A DNA stretch of 64,000 nucleotides, taken from Candidatus Brachythrix odensensis (GTDB taxonomy: Bacteria; Chloroflexota; Anaerolineae; J036; Brachytrichaceae). This document shows positions 20,831-29,567 of this stretch, in pieces (within the stretch, counting starts at the first letter, position 1; each line of letters starts with the position of its first letter). Position numbers and translations under genes: made by a program. The notes beneath the pieces were generated by a model that was not told the DNA's origin, did not search any database, and saw only the letters and a program-made list of their open reading frames with translations. The stretch covers positions 372,001-436,000 of the forward strand of contig JADKDT010000026.1 of NCBI GenBank assembly GCA_016714465.1. Direction: 5' to 3'.

Positions 20831-22954
20831 CTAGCCGGCTGGTGCCACCAACAGCCCAATCCGATAGACCACAAATGCCACTCCCCAGCCCAGCGCAAAG
20901 CTGTAGACGAGAAAAGCCAGCGACTCCTTCCGCCCGATCTCCTTGGCCATGACGCTGGCGACCGCCAGACAGGAGTTGTAGAGCAGCATCAGGATCATGA
21001 ACGAGAGCGCGGCGGCTGAGGTCATGCTGCGCCCGATCGCCACGCGCAGCGCGCTTTGGCTCGTGTCCTCGGTCTGCAACGTGCTGATCCCGATCGTGAC
21101 CAGCGAGGCCGCGCTTTGGCCAAGCGCGCTGATCAGGCCTGTTGCCTGTTTCCCCAGCGCTTCCGCAGGACTAAAGGTCGCCGCCGGCGCGTCGTCCTCG
21201 ACCGAGTAGACCGTGGCCATGAAGCTGAGCGCCGTTTCGCGCGCCAGAAAAGCCGGGATGAGCGAGGTGGTCACGCGCCAGTCGTCGATGCCCAGCGGGG
21301 CGAAAATCGGCGTAATGGCCTTGCCCACCCTGGCGACGACGCTTTCCTCCGGCGTTGCCCCAAACGGGATATGAATCATCAACCACACGATGATCGAGAC
21401 TGCAAAGATCGTTGTGCCCGCCCGGCGCAGAAACTCGCGGGCATGACTCCACACAATCACCCCAATCGTGCGCATCCGGGGCATCCGATACGGTGGCAGC
21501 TCGATCAGCATCGAGGTCGCCTCGCGACGGTAGAGCGTGTTCTTCAGCAGCATCGAGGTCAGCACCGCCACGACAATGCCGCCGATGTACAGGCCCATGA
21601 TGACCAGCGCCGGATTTGGGAAGAACAGCGCCGCGAAGAACGAGAAGATTACCAGCCGGGCAGGGCACGAGATAAAGGGGATCATCATCGTGACGAGCAG
21701 TTTGTCGCGGCGGCTCTCCATGGTTCGGGTCGCCATCACCGCCGGCACGTTGCAGCCCAGCCCAAGCAGAAGCGGGATCACGGCCTTGCCGTTCAGCCCG
21801 AAGCGGCGCATGAAACGATCGAGCAGAAAAGGCAGGCGGGCCATGTAGCCGGTCATCCCCATCAGGGTGAGCAGAAAGAACATGATCACGATCAAGGGCA
21901 GAAAGGTCACCACAAAGCCGACCCCGCCGATGACGGCCTCGCCCACGAACTCGGCCAGCAAGCTGGGCGCCTGAATGGCGAGCAGGATCTGGCTGGCCAG
22001 CGGGCCGACAAAGCCGTTGATAAAGCCATCCAGCCAGGCCATGATCGGAGCCGAGACATCAAAGGCGATCTTGAAGAACAGATACATGATCACCAGGTAG
22101 GCGCCGAGGCCGAGGATCGGATGGAGGAACACTGAATCGAGGGCGGCCGTCAATTCGCGCCCCTTCTTTGGCTGGCGGCGGGCCACCGCCCGATACAGCC
22201 CTTCGGCCGCGCCCGCCCGCCCGTCGCGGACCACCTGGGCGAAGTCCTGTCCGCTCACGGCCTCGATGGCGCGCACAGCGTTTGGATCTGCGGCAACGCG
22301 TTGCAGCGCGTCGTGCTTGGACGTGGCGACGTCGTCCCACGCCCGCAGGTGCTGTTCCAACACATCGCCGTAGGGCAGGTTGCGCGGAAAGCGCTGCTGG
22401 GCCTGGGCGTCAATGAGCGCTGGAAGCAGGGCCTTGGCCCCCTGGCCCGTCCTCCCGACGGTTGGCAACGCCCGAATGCCGGCCAGGCGCTCGAGTGTCG
22501 CGCAGTTCACCGAGAGTCCCGCCCGGACCGCTTCATCGGCCATGTTCAGGGCGATCACCATGGGGATGCCCATCTCGGCCAGTTCCATGGTCAGCACAAG
22601 GTTGCGCTCGATGTTGGGCGTCTCGATGACGTTGAGGATGAGGTCGGGCGTTTCGGTCTTGAGATAGTCGACGGCGATGCGTTCATCGTCGGAGACGGGT
22701 TCAAGGGTGTAAATGCCTGGAAGATCGACGAAATCGAGGACGACATCGTTGAAGACGACCGAACCCTGTTTCTTCTCGACGGTCACACCAGGCCAATTGC
22801 CAACGCTGAAGTTGGCCCCGACCAGGTGATTGAGCAGGGTGGTCTTGCCTGTGTTCGGATTGCCGGCGATGGCGACGCTCAGCCTCGCCTTGCCGGCCGT
22901 CCGGCTCGCCTGGAGCTCCGGTGCTGCGCTGGTGTGGCAGCCCGCATCGCTCAC
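20831..22954 (-). CDS. feoB: Ferrous iron transporter B
   Basis: FeoB imports Fe(II) across the cytoplasmic membrane. The 707-residue protein has an N-terminal G domain (G1 AGNPNTGKTTLLN, G3 DLPGIYTL, G4 region ALNMADEA) and a multi-helix permease domain with Gate motifs (LGLGCNVPAVMATRTM and FISCPARL). The start is a GTG at 22954 that overlaps the feoA stop as GTGA. The C-terminal cytosolic FeoC-like part is absent, as is common outside Gammaproteobacteria. Confidence 0.97.
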   Translation of the reverse strand: MSDAGCHTSAAPELQASRTAGKARLSVAIAGNPNTGKTTLLNHLVGANFSVGNWPGVTVEKKQGSVVFNDVVLDFVDLPGIYTLEPVSDDERIAVDYLKTETPDLILNVIETPNIERNLVLTMELAEMGIPMVIALNMADEAVRAGLSVNCATLERLAGIRALPTVGRTGQGAKALLPALIDAQAQQRFPRNLPYGDVLEQHLRAWDDVATSKHDALQRVAADPNAVRAIEAVSGQDFAQVVRDGRAGAAEGLYRAVARRQPKKGRELTAALDSVFLHPILGLGAYLVIMYLFFKIAFDVSAPIMAWLDGFINGFVGPLASQILLAIQAPSLLAEFVGEAVIGGVGFVVTFLPLIVIMFFLLTLMGMTGYMARLPFLLDRFMRRFGLNGKAVIPLLLGLGCNVPAVMATRTMESRRDKLLVTMMIPFISCPARLVIFSFFAALFFPNPALVIMGLYIGGIVVAVLTSMLLKNTLYRREATSMLIELPPYRMPRMRTIGVIVWSHAREFLRRAGTTIFAVSIIVWLMIHIPFGATPEESVVARVGKAITPIFAPLGIDDWRVTTSLIPAFLARETALSFMATVYSVEDDAPAATFSPAEALGKQATGLISALGQSAASLVTIGISTLQTEDTSQSALRVAIGRSMTSAAALSFMILMLLYNSCLAVASVMAKEIGRKESLAFLVYSFALGWGVAFVVYRIGLLVAPAG

Positions 22955-23184
22955 AGTGCCCGCACCTGAATATGCCGGGCCAGATCAAGGGTCAGGGCGA
23001 TCCTCGAATTCCCAACCAGGGCCAGAATCAGCCTCCCGCTCCGGGCGATGACTTCGATGGATCGGCCTTCGCGCAAACCGATGGCGCGGGCCTTGATCAA
23101 GGCCGCTCCTTGTCCGGTCACACCGGCGATGAGGGTCTTCGCGCGCGCCGGGAGCGCATCGAGGGTTGTCGTGGGTTTGCTCAT
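22951..23184 (-). CDS. feoA: Ferrous iron transport protein A
   Basis: The 77-residue SH3-like protein has the FeoA pattern of a hydrophobic core with G(E/R)xIEVIARSGRLILALVGNSRIALTLDLA. I start at the ATG at 23184; the open frame upstream has no family sequence. The gene is coupled to feoB by a four-base overlap, and FeoA is the usual cytosolic accessory of FeoB. No obvious Fur box was recognised upstream. Confidence 0.9.
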   Translation of the reverse strand: MSKPTTTLDALPARAKTLIAGVTGQGAALIKARAIGLREGRSIEVIARSGRLILALVGNSRIALTLDLARHIQVRAL

Positions 23185-23400
23185 GCGATTGGGATCAGCG
23201 TAGCGGACGATCGGGTCTGGGTGCCTGGCCAGATGACTGGATACTGCCTGGCCAACTGGCGAACCCGTATTCAGTCCGCCTGAGTCTATCGGGATCGCGT
23301 GCCGAAACAAGCCCACCCCGTCATGGCCGGGTTTTGACTGCGCTTCGAATGTGGTTTTGACGACCTGACGAGCGCTTGTTAACCGCGTTACTGGATACAC

Positions 23401-23447
23401 GTTGGGAGCGATATCCCCCGGCGCAGCCGGGGGATATCGCTCCCAAC
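23401..23447. repeat. Long perfect hairpin between divergent feoA and mvaD
   Basis: Perfect 22-bp arms (23401-23422 and 23426-23447) enclose a GCA loop. Because feoA and the decarboxylase gene diverge here, this member of the hairpin family cannot be an ordinary terminator for either gene. It ends 26 bases before the decarboxylase start codon. Confidence 0.85.
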
Positions 23448-23473
23448 AAAACACCCGTGGCACAATCGACCCG

Positions 23474-24430
23474 ATGAAAGCCACTGCCCGCGCCTGCTCC
23501 AACATCGCCCTGATCAAATACTGGGGCAACCGAAACGATGCCTTGCGGCTGCCGGCCAACCCCTCGATCTCCTTCAACCTGGCCGACCTCTTTACGGCGA
23601 CCCGGGTGGTCTTTGATCCCGCGCTTCAAGAAGACGAGGTCGTTATTGATGAGCAACCGGCGTCGCCCGAGGCCGCCCGGCGGGTGAGCGCGCACCTCGA
23701 TCTGGTTCAGGCGAATCGGCCGCGCGCGCAAGTCATCTCCAGCAACAACTTCCCGATGGGGGCGGGCATCGCGTCGAGCGCCTCGGCCTTCGCCGCGCTG
23801 ACCGTCGCGGCCTGCGCCGCCTTGCGCTTGCCCAAACCGGAGGCCGAGCTCTCGGCCCTGGCCCGGCGCGGGAGCGGCAGCGCCAGCCGCAGCGTGCCCG
23901 GCGGGATCGTGGCCTGGCGGGATGCCTCGGCCTGGACGATCGCAGCGCCCGATCACTGGCCCCTCGTGGACGTCATCGGTGTGGTCGCCGCCGGGCACAA
24001 AAAAGTGGGCTCAACCGAGGGGCATGCCCTGGCCGGCACGTCGCCGTTGCAGGCCGCCCGCGTCGCCGACGCGGAACGCCGCTTCGGCCTGTGCCTGCGG
24101 GCGATCGAAACGCGCGATTTCGGGCTGCTGGCCGACGTCATCGAGCAGGATGCCTTGATGATGCACGGGGTGATGATGACCTCCGACCCGTCGCTGATGT
24201 ACTGGTTGCCCGGCACGCTCGCCATCCTGCACGCGGTGCGCGAGATGCGGGCCGCGGGGGTGCCGGTCGCCTTCACCATCGACGCCGGGCCAAATGTCCA
24301 TTGCATCTGCGAGGCGGACGCGGTCAGGGATGTGGTGGCTGCGTTGGATGCCCTACAGGGCGTGCAATCCACCCTGGTCTCCGGCATCGGCGGGCCGGCC
24401 CAAGTCATCCTGCCGCAATCGGCAGGATGA
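23474..24430 (+). CDS. mvaD: Diphosphomevalonate (or phosphomevalonate) decarboxylase
   Basis: This is a GHMP-kinase-fold decarboxylase of the mevalonate route to isopentenyl diphosphate. I start at the ATG at 23474 (MKATARACSNIALIKYWGNR), the typical N-terminus; a CACAAT box seven bases upstream suggests a leaderless message. The phosphate-binding loop SSNNFPMGAGIASSASAFAA and the catalytic-Asp region TIDAGPNVHCIC are present. Some Chloroflexota use a close homologue on phosphomevalonate instead, and I cannot separate the two from sequence alone. The last 26 bases overlap the histidine kinase gene on the other strand. Confidence 0.9.
   Translation: MKATARACSNIALIKYWGNRNDALRLPANPSISFNLADLFTATRVVFDPALQEDEVVIDEQPASPEAARRVSAHLDLVQANRPRAQVISSNNFPMGAGIASSASAFAALTVAACAALRLPKPEAELSALARRGSGSASRSVPGGIVAWRDASAWTIAAPDHWPLVDVIGVVAAGHKKVGSTEGHALAGTSPLQAARVADAERRFGLCLRAIETRDFGLLADVIEQDALMMHGVMMTSDPSLMYWLPGTLAILHAVREMRAAGVPVAFTIDAGPNVHCICEADAVRDVVAALDALQGVQSTLVSGIGGPAQVILPQSAG
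24405..24430. terminator. Perfect palindrome carrying both stop codons of convergent genes
   Basis: TCATCCTGCCG, a CAAT loop and CGGCAGGATGA form a perfect 11-bp inverted repeat. Read on the plus strand it ends mvaD, and read on the minus strand it ends the histidine kinase gene. Both proteins therefore finish with VILP-x-x-AG. It could act as a two-way terminator inside the coding overlap. Confidence 0.75.
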
Positions 24431-25549
24431 CCGTCATCGTTGTGCCCCGGCCCGGCGCGCTCTCGGCGGTGATCGCGCCCCCGTGCGCCTCGACCAGGCT
24501 CTTGGCGATCGCCAACCCCAGCCCGGTTCCACGCGAGTCCGCGCCCTTGTAGAAGCGATCGAAATGTGGGGCAAGTCGCTGTCCGGAATGCCGCGGCCGG
24601 TGTCGGAGACACTCAGGCTGACGCTATCGCCCGCGCGGGCGGCCCGAATACTGATTTCTCCGTCGGCAGGTGTGTAGCGCAGGGCGTTGGAGACCAGATT
24701 GCTCAGCACCTCGCGCAGGCGGGTGGGATCGGCGTCGAGCGCGGGGAGTTGCGGCTCGGCGTTGGCGCTCAGCCGCACTCCGGCCTGGGCCGCCTGCGCG
24801 CCAAATGCGGCCGCCACATCGGCAATCAGCTCGCCTGGATCAACGCTCTCGCGCTCGAGTTTGAGCGAACCGGCCTCGCTCAGCGTCAGCGTGCGCAGGT
24901 CCTCGATCAGGCGGGCCATTACCCGGGTTTCCTCCAGCGCCACGCTCAGATGGGCGTCGTCGCGCGGGTACACCCCGTCGAGCAGCCCTTCGAGCTGGCC
25001 CTGGGCGATGGTGAGCGGCGTGCGCAGCTCGTGCGTGACGTCGGCCAGCAACCTGCGGCGGTCCTGCTCGTTGCGCTCGAGGCGGCTGGCCATGGCGTTG
25101 AAGGCCCGGCTGAGCCGGCGCACATCCCGCGGCCCGCGTTCGCGCACCCGCACGGCGTAGTCGCCGCCTTCGACCCGCTGGGCGGCCAGCATGACGTCGC
25201 TGATGGGGCCGATGAGCCGGCGCGCGCCCCGGATCACCATGACGATGATCAGGCCAACGGCGACGAACCAGATCAGCCCGCCAACCCGGGTCGCCCACAG
25301 GCTCGGCGCGACGCCGCGAGGTGGGAACGGCATCGGCATGCCCTCGGCAATGCCCGGGAACTCAAGCCAGCCCAGATTGAGCGCGGCCACCCAGAAGGTG
25401 ATGGTGCACGCGCCGATGGTCAGCACGATCAGCCCGATGGCGAAGAACAGCATGCGCCCGGCAAAGCGCCGCTGGCGACGCCAGGTCTCGGGCGGAAATG
25501 CCGCGCCCTCGGGCCACCAGGGCGGGCGATGGTGGGGCTGCTCAGGCAT
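24405..25549 (-). CDS. Two-component sensor histidine kinase (frame disrupted)
   Basis: This is an inner-membrane kinase of about 381 residues. Two transmembrane segments flank a short extracytoplasmic loop (FAIGLIVLTIGACTITFWVA, then VGGLIWFVAVGLIIVMVI). A HAMP linker, the H-box (LLADVTHELRTPLTIAQGQL), the N-box (LVSNALRYTP) and the G1 box (VSDTGRGIPDSDLPH) follow. Beyond PHI the frame shifts at a T-run near 24573; with one T added, FDRFYKGAD, GTGLGLAIA and AESAPGRGT follow to the stop at 24405. The ATG at 25549 overlaps the regulator gene by eight bases. The stimulus is unknown. Confidence 0.92.
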
Positions 25550-26220
25550 CGGCGAAACGATACCCGACGCCATAGACCGTCAGGATGAGGCGGGGCGCGT
25601 GGATCGGGCTCGATCTTGCGCCGGATGTTCTTGATGTGCGCGTCGATGGCCCGCTCGTAGGACTCGAAGGCGATCCCATGCGCGGCGTCGAGCAACTGGG
25701 CGCGGGTGAAGACCCGCCCGGGCTGCTTGACCAGGGTGGCCAGCAATTGAAATTCGGTGGCGGTCAGGTCAATGGCCCGGCCGGCGACGGACGCCCGCAG
25801 GCGGGGCACATCGAGGACGACCTCGCCCGAGCGGATCACGTCGCTGGGCGTCGTGGCGGCCTCGCTGCGCCGCAGCACGGCCCGCACCCGGGCGACCAAT
25901 TCCTTCGGGCTGAAGGGTTTGACAATGTAGTCGTCGGCGCCCAACTCGAGGCCGACCAGCCGGTCGCTCTCGTCGCTGCGCGCGGTCAGCATGATGATCG
26001 GGACCTGCGAGCGTTTGCGCGTCTCGCGGGTGACATCCAGGCCATCGATGCCGGGCAGGCCCAGATCCAATATGACCAGATCCGGCGCGCGCTCGACCAG
26101 GGCCTTGAGGGCCGCTTCGCCATCGCCGGCCGTCACCACGGCAAAGCCCGCCCGGGCGAGATAGTCGCCGGCGATCTGGGCAATCCGAGGTTCGTCATCG
26201 ACGACGAGGATGGTTTTCAT
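25542..26220 (-). CDS. OmpR-family response regulator (frame disrupted near C-terminus)
   Basis: The receiver domain has the acidic pair (VDDEPR), the phospho-acceptor Asp in VILDLGLPGIDGLDV, the Thr (MLTARSDES) and the Lys (YIVKPFSPKEL). The winged-helix DNA-binding domain shows LTATEFQLLATLVKQPGRVF and SYERAIDAHIKNIRRKIE. A C missing from the run near 25592 moves the last codons; the corrected end reads LTVYGVGYRFADA and stops at 25542, giving 226 residues. It overlaps the kinase start and would control the adjacent small membrane-protein gene or itself. Confidence 0.94.
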
Positions 26221-26261
26221 GATGATGATGTGACGCTGCGAATCATACTGGCGTGAGGCTC

Positions 26262-26319
26262 ATCAACAGAAGAAAGGAAGAAGGAAGGATTCTCCTTCTC
26301 TTCTTCCCTTCTTCTGTTA
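26262..26319. repeat. Inverted word-array, CAGAAGAA family (upstream of regulator)
   Basis: Arms 26262-26287 and 26293-26319 pair as a purine-rich/pyrimidine-rich hairpin of GAAGAAAGGA-type words with a very short loop. It lies between the small membrane-protein gene and the response regulator gene. Confidence 0.75.
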
Positions 26320-26341
26320 ACGGATTGACGCAGTTGGCGCG

Positions 26342-26863
26342 TTACGCTTTGGTCGCGTCGTCAGCCGGCTTGGCGTCGGCGGGCGGTGGGGCCGCCTGCT
26401 GCTCATGCATCTTGCGATGCCATTCCATCGCCCAGGGCGGGACTTCGCCGTGCCCGCGCCAGCCGCCAGGTCCGCCGCGTCCACCCCAGCCCATGCGCCG
26501 GAAGAACAGGCCGCGGATCAGGGCAAAGACCAGGAACAGGACGAACAGGCTGCCCAGGATGTGCAGAAGCCCGCCAAACGGATTGAACCGGGCCATCATC
26601 CCAAACCCACCCATCGGCCCAATGCCGCGCCCATAGTACGCCCCCGGCTGCATCGGCATGGGATAGCCCGGCGCGTAGCCCTGGCCGCGCCCAAAGTTGG
26701 GCTGCCCCTCAACCGCCGGAGGCGCGACGTCGCCGCGGGGGAGGGTGAGCGCCGCGTAGCCGGCGCCTTGGGCGATCCCCATCCGGTAGGCCATCCCGCC
26801 TACGCCGAACAATGCCGCAACGACGATGACGGCCGCCACGATTCCAAATATCACACGTTTCAT
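26342..26863 (-). CDS. Small membrane protein of unknown function
   Basis: I do not recognise a named family. The 173-residue protein starts with a hydrophobic segment (VIFGIVAAVIVVAALFGVGG), followed by a Gly/Pro/Met/Tyr-rich loop (residues 45-90). A second transmembrane helix (LHILGSLFVLFLVFALIRGL) leads to a Gly/Arg-rich and Pro/Ala-rich tail with a WHRKMHEQQ stretch. It lies upstream of the two-component genes on the same strand with a 120-base gap, so it may be part of the same signalling unit, for example as sensor partner or target. The Met/His content would allow metal binding, which is speculative. Confidence 0.75.
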   Translation of the reverse strand: MKRVIFGIVAAVIVVAALFGVGGMAYRMGIAQGAGYAALTLPRGDVAPPAVEGQPNFGRGQGYAPGYPMPMQPGAYYGRGIGPMGGFGMMARFNPFGGLLHILGSLFVLFLVFALIRGLFFRRMGWGGRGGPGGWRGHGEVPPWAMEWHRKMHEQQAAPPPADAKPADDATKA

Positions 26864-26964
26864 GTCTTGTTATCTCCTTGAATTGCGCATTCGCGCATCT
26901 GATGAGGACACTATCGGCCCCAATTGCGCTTGAATTGTGAAGACTCGATGGAGTGATGCGCATG

Positions 26965-27096
26965 GTTTGGTCAGGTTTGATCAGGTGGGTCAGGTGGGTA
27001 AGGTGGATCAGGTTTGATCAGGTGGGTAAGGTTTGATCAGGTGACGACCTTACCCACCTTACCCACCTTATTCACCTGATCAAACCTGATCAAACT
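26965..27096. repeat. Inverted word-array, TGATCAGGT family (copy 1)
   Basis: The left part (26965-27043) holds tandem copies of TCAGGTTTGATCAGGTGGG-type words. The right part (27047-27096) carries their complements (ACCTTACCCACC, ACCTGATCAAACC). It occupies most of the gap before the lipoate ligase gene and ends just before that gene's -10 box. Confidence 0.8.
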
Positions 27097-27109
27097 GTAG
27101 AATGGCCGC

Positions 27110-27925
27110 GTGACTGCCCACAGTTTCCGCCTGATCTACGACGGCGAACACACCGGCGACGTCAACATGGCCCGCGACGAGGCCATCTCGCGGGCGGTCA
27201 GCGCCGGTTCGGCGATGCCGACGCTGCGTTTCTACGCCTGGGCGCCGCCGGCCATCAGCATCGGCCAGGCCCAGAAATACGACACCATCGATCACAGCGC
27301 CTGCGCCCGGGATGGGGTGGGCCTGGTTCGACGCAGCACGGGCGGGCTGGCGATCCTGCACACCGACGAGCTCACCTACAGCGTGGCGTTGCCGAAGGAG
27401 CATCCCATCGCCGAAGGCGACCTGATGACGTCCTATCGCCGCATTGCCGATGCGATCCTGGTCGCGCTGGCACGCCTGGGCGTGCAGGATGCGCGGGCGA
27501 GCCGCGTCGCGCGCGAGGACAAGGCCAAGACCGGGGTGTGCTTCGAAGCGCCCAGCGACTACGAGGTCGTCGGGACCGGGCGCGATGGCGCGACCCGCAA
27601 GCTGGTCGGCAGCGCCCAATGGCGGCGGGTTGACGGGGTGATGCAGCATGGCAGCCTGCCGCTTGTCGGCGACATCGCCCGAATCACCCGCTATTTGCTC
27701 GACACGCCCTCGCCCGAGGCGGTGCGCGAGCACGCCATGACGCTCGAGGATGCGACGGGTCGGGCCGTTTCCTGGCGCGCCGCGGCCGAGGTCTGGGCTG
27801 GCGCCTTCGCCGATCATCTCGGTCTTGACCTCACCGAGGATGCGCTGTCGGTGGAGGAGTCGTTTGCAGCCGATGCGTTGCTGCGCGAGAAGTACGGGGA
27901 GACGGGATGGACGCGGCGGCGCTAG
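27110..27925 (+). CDS. lplA: Lipoate-protein ligase A family protein
   Basis: This enzyme activates and transfers lipoate or octanoate to lipoyl domains of 2-oxoacid dehydrogenases or glycine cleavage H protein. The 271-residue protein has the BPL/LplA fold with the key motif LVRRSTGGLAILHTDELTYS and the SDYEVVG and KLVGSAQWRR segments carrying the conserved lysine. It starts at a GTG six bases after TAGAAT, suggesting a leaderless message. Whether it is a ligase or an octanoyltransferase (LipM/LipL-like) is not certain, since no separate lipB is visible here. Confidence 0.9.
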   Translation: MTAHSFRLIYDGEHTGDVNMARDEAISRAVSAGSAMPTLRFYAWAPPAISIGQAQKYDTIDHSACARDGVGLVRRSTGGLAILHTDELTYSVALPKEHPIAEGDLMTSYRRIADAILVALARLGVQDARASRVAREDKAKTGVCFEAPSDYEVVGTGRDGATRKLVGSAQWRRVDGVMQHGSLPLVGDIARITRYLLDTPSPEAVREHAMTLEDATGRAVSWRAAAEVWAGAFADHLGLDLTEDALSVEESFAADALLREKYGETGWTRRR

Positions 27926-27934
27926 GGTCGTTCG

Positions 27935-28018
27935 TCAGGTTTGATCAGGTGAATAGGGTTTGATCAGGTGAGCACCTGATCAAACCTGACCGCACCTGAT
28001 CAAACCTGATCAAACCTA
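27935..28018. repeat. Inverted word-array, TGATCAGGT family (copy 2)
   Basis: Left arm 27935-27970 (TCAGGTTTGATCAGGTGAAT...) and right arm 27973-28018 (ACCTGATCAAACCTGACC...) face each other with almost no loop, just after the lipoate ligase stop. The words match the array upstream of the same gene, so the gene is bracketed by two copies. Confidence 0.8.
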
Positions 28019-28087
28019 ACCGTCCTGACCAATCCGCTGCGCCTTGCCTGGGCCCGCAGCAGGCAAGGCGCTGAAAACCAAGGACAA

Positions 28088-28774
28088 ATGATGAAACTAC
28101 TGCTTACGTCCGGGGGCGTCACGAATCCCAGTATTCGCGACGCGCTCATCGAGCTGCTGGGCAAGCCGATCGCCGAGTCCAACGCGCTCTGCATCCCCAC
28201 GGCCCAATGGGGCCACCCAATGTGCGGGCCAGCCTCGGCACGGGGCTTTGTCGTCGGCGCGCCGCCGTGGCACACCATGGTCGGCCTGGGCTGGAAGTCG
28301 GTTGGCCTCCTTGAACTCACCGCGCTGCCCTCGATTGGCCAGGAGCGCTGGGTGCCCTGGGTCCGGGAGGCCGATGTCCTGCTCGTGGACGGCGGCGACG
28401 CGACCTACCTGTGCCACTGGATGCGGGAGTCCGGGTTGGCGGACCTCCTGCCGTCACTGACCGAGACGGTTTGGGTGGGTGTGAGCGCCGGAAGCATGGT
28501 GATGACCCCTCGGATTGGGACGGACTTCGTGGAATGGCGGTCCGCGCCGAATGACAAGACCCTGGGGATGGTCGACTTTTCGATCTTCCCGCACCTCGAC
28601 CACCCGATGATGCCAGGGAACACCCTGGCCGACGCGGAGCGCTGGGCGGCCGACATCGCGGGGCCGGCCTTTGCGATGGACGACGAGACCGCTTTGAAGG
28701 TTGTCGATGGGGTTGTGGAGGTTGTTTCAGAGGGTCACTGGAAAAGGTTTACATCGGGAGTGGCGGGCGCCTGA
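28088..28774 (+). CDS. Peptidase S51 / dipeptidase E-like protein
   Basis: The 228-residue protein has the class I glutamine-amidotransferase-like fold used by peptidase family S51. The nucleophile elbow GVSAGSMVMTPRI carries the catalytic Ser, and EADVLLVDGGDATYLCHWM and the FSIFPHLDHP segment match the family; the latter His is the probable catalytic base. It would cleave short Asp-containing or similar peptides in the cytoplasm. A GGAC-type ribosome site precedes tandem ATG codons; the second (28091) is equally possible. Confidence 0.87.
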   Translation: MMKLLLTSGGVTNPSIRDALIELLGKPIAESNALCIPTAQWGHPMCGPASARGFVVGAPPWHTMVGLGWKSVGLLELTALPSIGQERWVPWVREADVLLVDGGDATYLCHWMRESGLADLLPSLTETVWVGVSAGSMVMTPRIGTDFVEWRSAPNDKTLGMVDFSIFPHLDHPMMPGNTLADAERWAADIAGPAFAMDDETALKVVDGVVEVVSEGHWKRFTSGVAGA

Positions 28775-28878
28775 TTCTGGGTCGTGGGCGCGACCTGATG
28801 TCGGTCGCAAGGTGGGCGACGAAAGCGCGGAGGTGCTCGGTGACAAGTGACCGTCCGTCGGTCCGCCTCGCCCCGGAC

Positions 28879-28884
28879 TAAAAT
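28879..28884 (+). promoter_or_regulatory. -10-like box of the RibD-type reductase gene
   Basis: TAAAAT lies seven bases before the ATG at 28892, consistent with a leaderless message; a -35 box is not evident. Confidence 0.4.
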
Positions 28885-28891
28885 CGCCGCC

Positions 28892-29452
28892 ATGGGAATT
28901 CTGACCTTCAGCATCAACGTCACGCTGGACGGCTGCGTCGACCACCAGGAGGGAATCGTCGACGACGAGACACACGCCTTCTTCACCCGCCTCATGGACG
29001 GGGGCGGGGCGATGTTGTGGGGCCGCGTCACCTACGAGATGATGGAGAGCTACTGGCCGGCGGTCGCTCGCGGCGACGTCGAGGCGCCGCCAGCGATTCG
29101 CGAGTGGGCGGCCAAGTTGGAGGCCAAGCCGAAGTATGTGGTGTCGTCGACGCGAACGAGCTTCCCATGGACCAACAGCCATCACATCGCCGGCGACCTG
29201 CGCGCGGGCGTGCAAATGCTGAAGGATGCCACCCCGGCCGGCGTACTCCTCGGCAGCGGCAAGCTAGCGACCGAGCTGGACCGGCTGGATCTGATCGACG
29301 AATACGCGTTTCTCGTCCACCCCAGGATCGCTGGCCACGGCCCGACTCTGTACCAGAGCGGGCTGCCCAGCACGCGACGGCTCGAACTCGTTTCGGCGAA
29401 GCCGCTTCAGTGCGGCGCGGTCGCCATGCACTACCGGCGCGCGGGCGGCTAA
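28892..29452 (+). CDS. Dihydrofolate reductase family (RibD C-terminal-like) protein, first cassette gene
   Basis: The 186-residue protein has the RibD_C/DHFR-like NAD(P)H fold: FSINVTLDGCVDH near the N-terminus, MLWGRVTYEMMESYWP, YVVSSTR and GVLLGSGKLATELDRLDLID. It is not a classical DfrA trimethoprim-resistance enzyme and its substrate is unknown. I start at the ATG at 28892. The stop codon TAA lies inside the R'' box of an integron-type attC site (29447-29510), exactly as in gene cassettes, so the gene was probably captured by an integron. Confidence 0.85.
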   Translation: MGILTFSINVTLDGCVDHQEGIVDDETHAFFTRLMDGGGAMLWGRVTYEMMESYWPAVARGDVEAPPAIREWAAKLEAKPKYVVSSTRTSFPWTNSHHIAGDLRAGVQMLKDATPAGVLLGSGKLATELDRLDLIDEYAFLVHPRIAGHGPTLYQSGLPSTRRLELVSAKPLQCGAVAMHYRRAGG

Positions 29453-29510
29453 CAATGGGTTGCATCGGACGGTCCGCGCAAGGCTCCGCCGCTTAACCTG
29501 AGCGTTAGGC
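29447..29510. other. Integron attC recombination site (attC-1)
   Basis: GGCTAAC (29447-29453) and GTTAGGC (29504-29510) are the outer boxes; the second matches GTTRRRY exactly and the first deviates from RYYYAAC at one base. Inner boxes (GGGTTGCA and TTAACCTGAG) can pair, and the 64-base site folds on itself. The upstream gene's stop lies within the left box. Confidence 0.8.
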
Positions 29511-29567
29511 GGCGCAAACAACAGGCATGCCGGCTCCTCGGCTTCAACCTACACCCTCCCGCCAAAC

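Noticed and set aside
26965..28018. CRISPR array
   Set aside because: The repeated words are 8-19 bases without unique spacers of constant length, they occur in both orientations, and there are no cas genes.
28892..29452. Trimethoprim-resistance dihydrofolate reductase cassette
   Set aside because: The sequence is of the RibD C-terminal-like type, not DfrA or DfrB, so a resistance claim is not supported.
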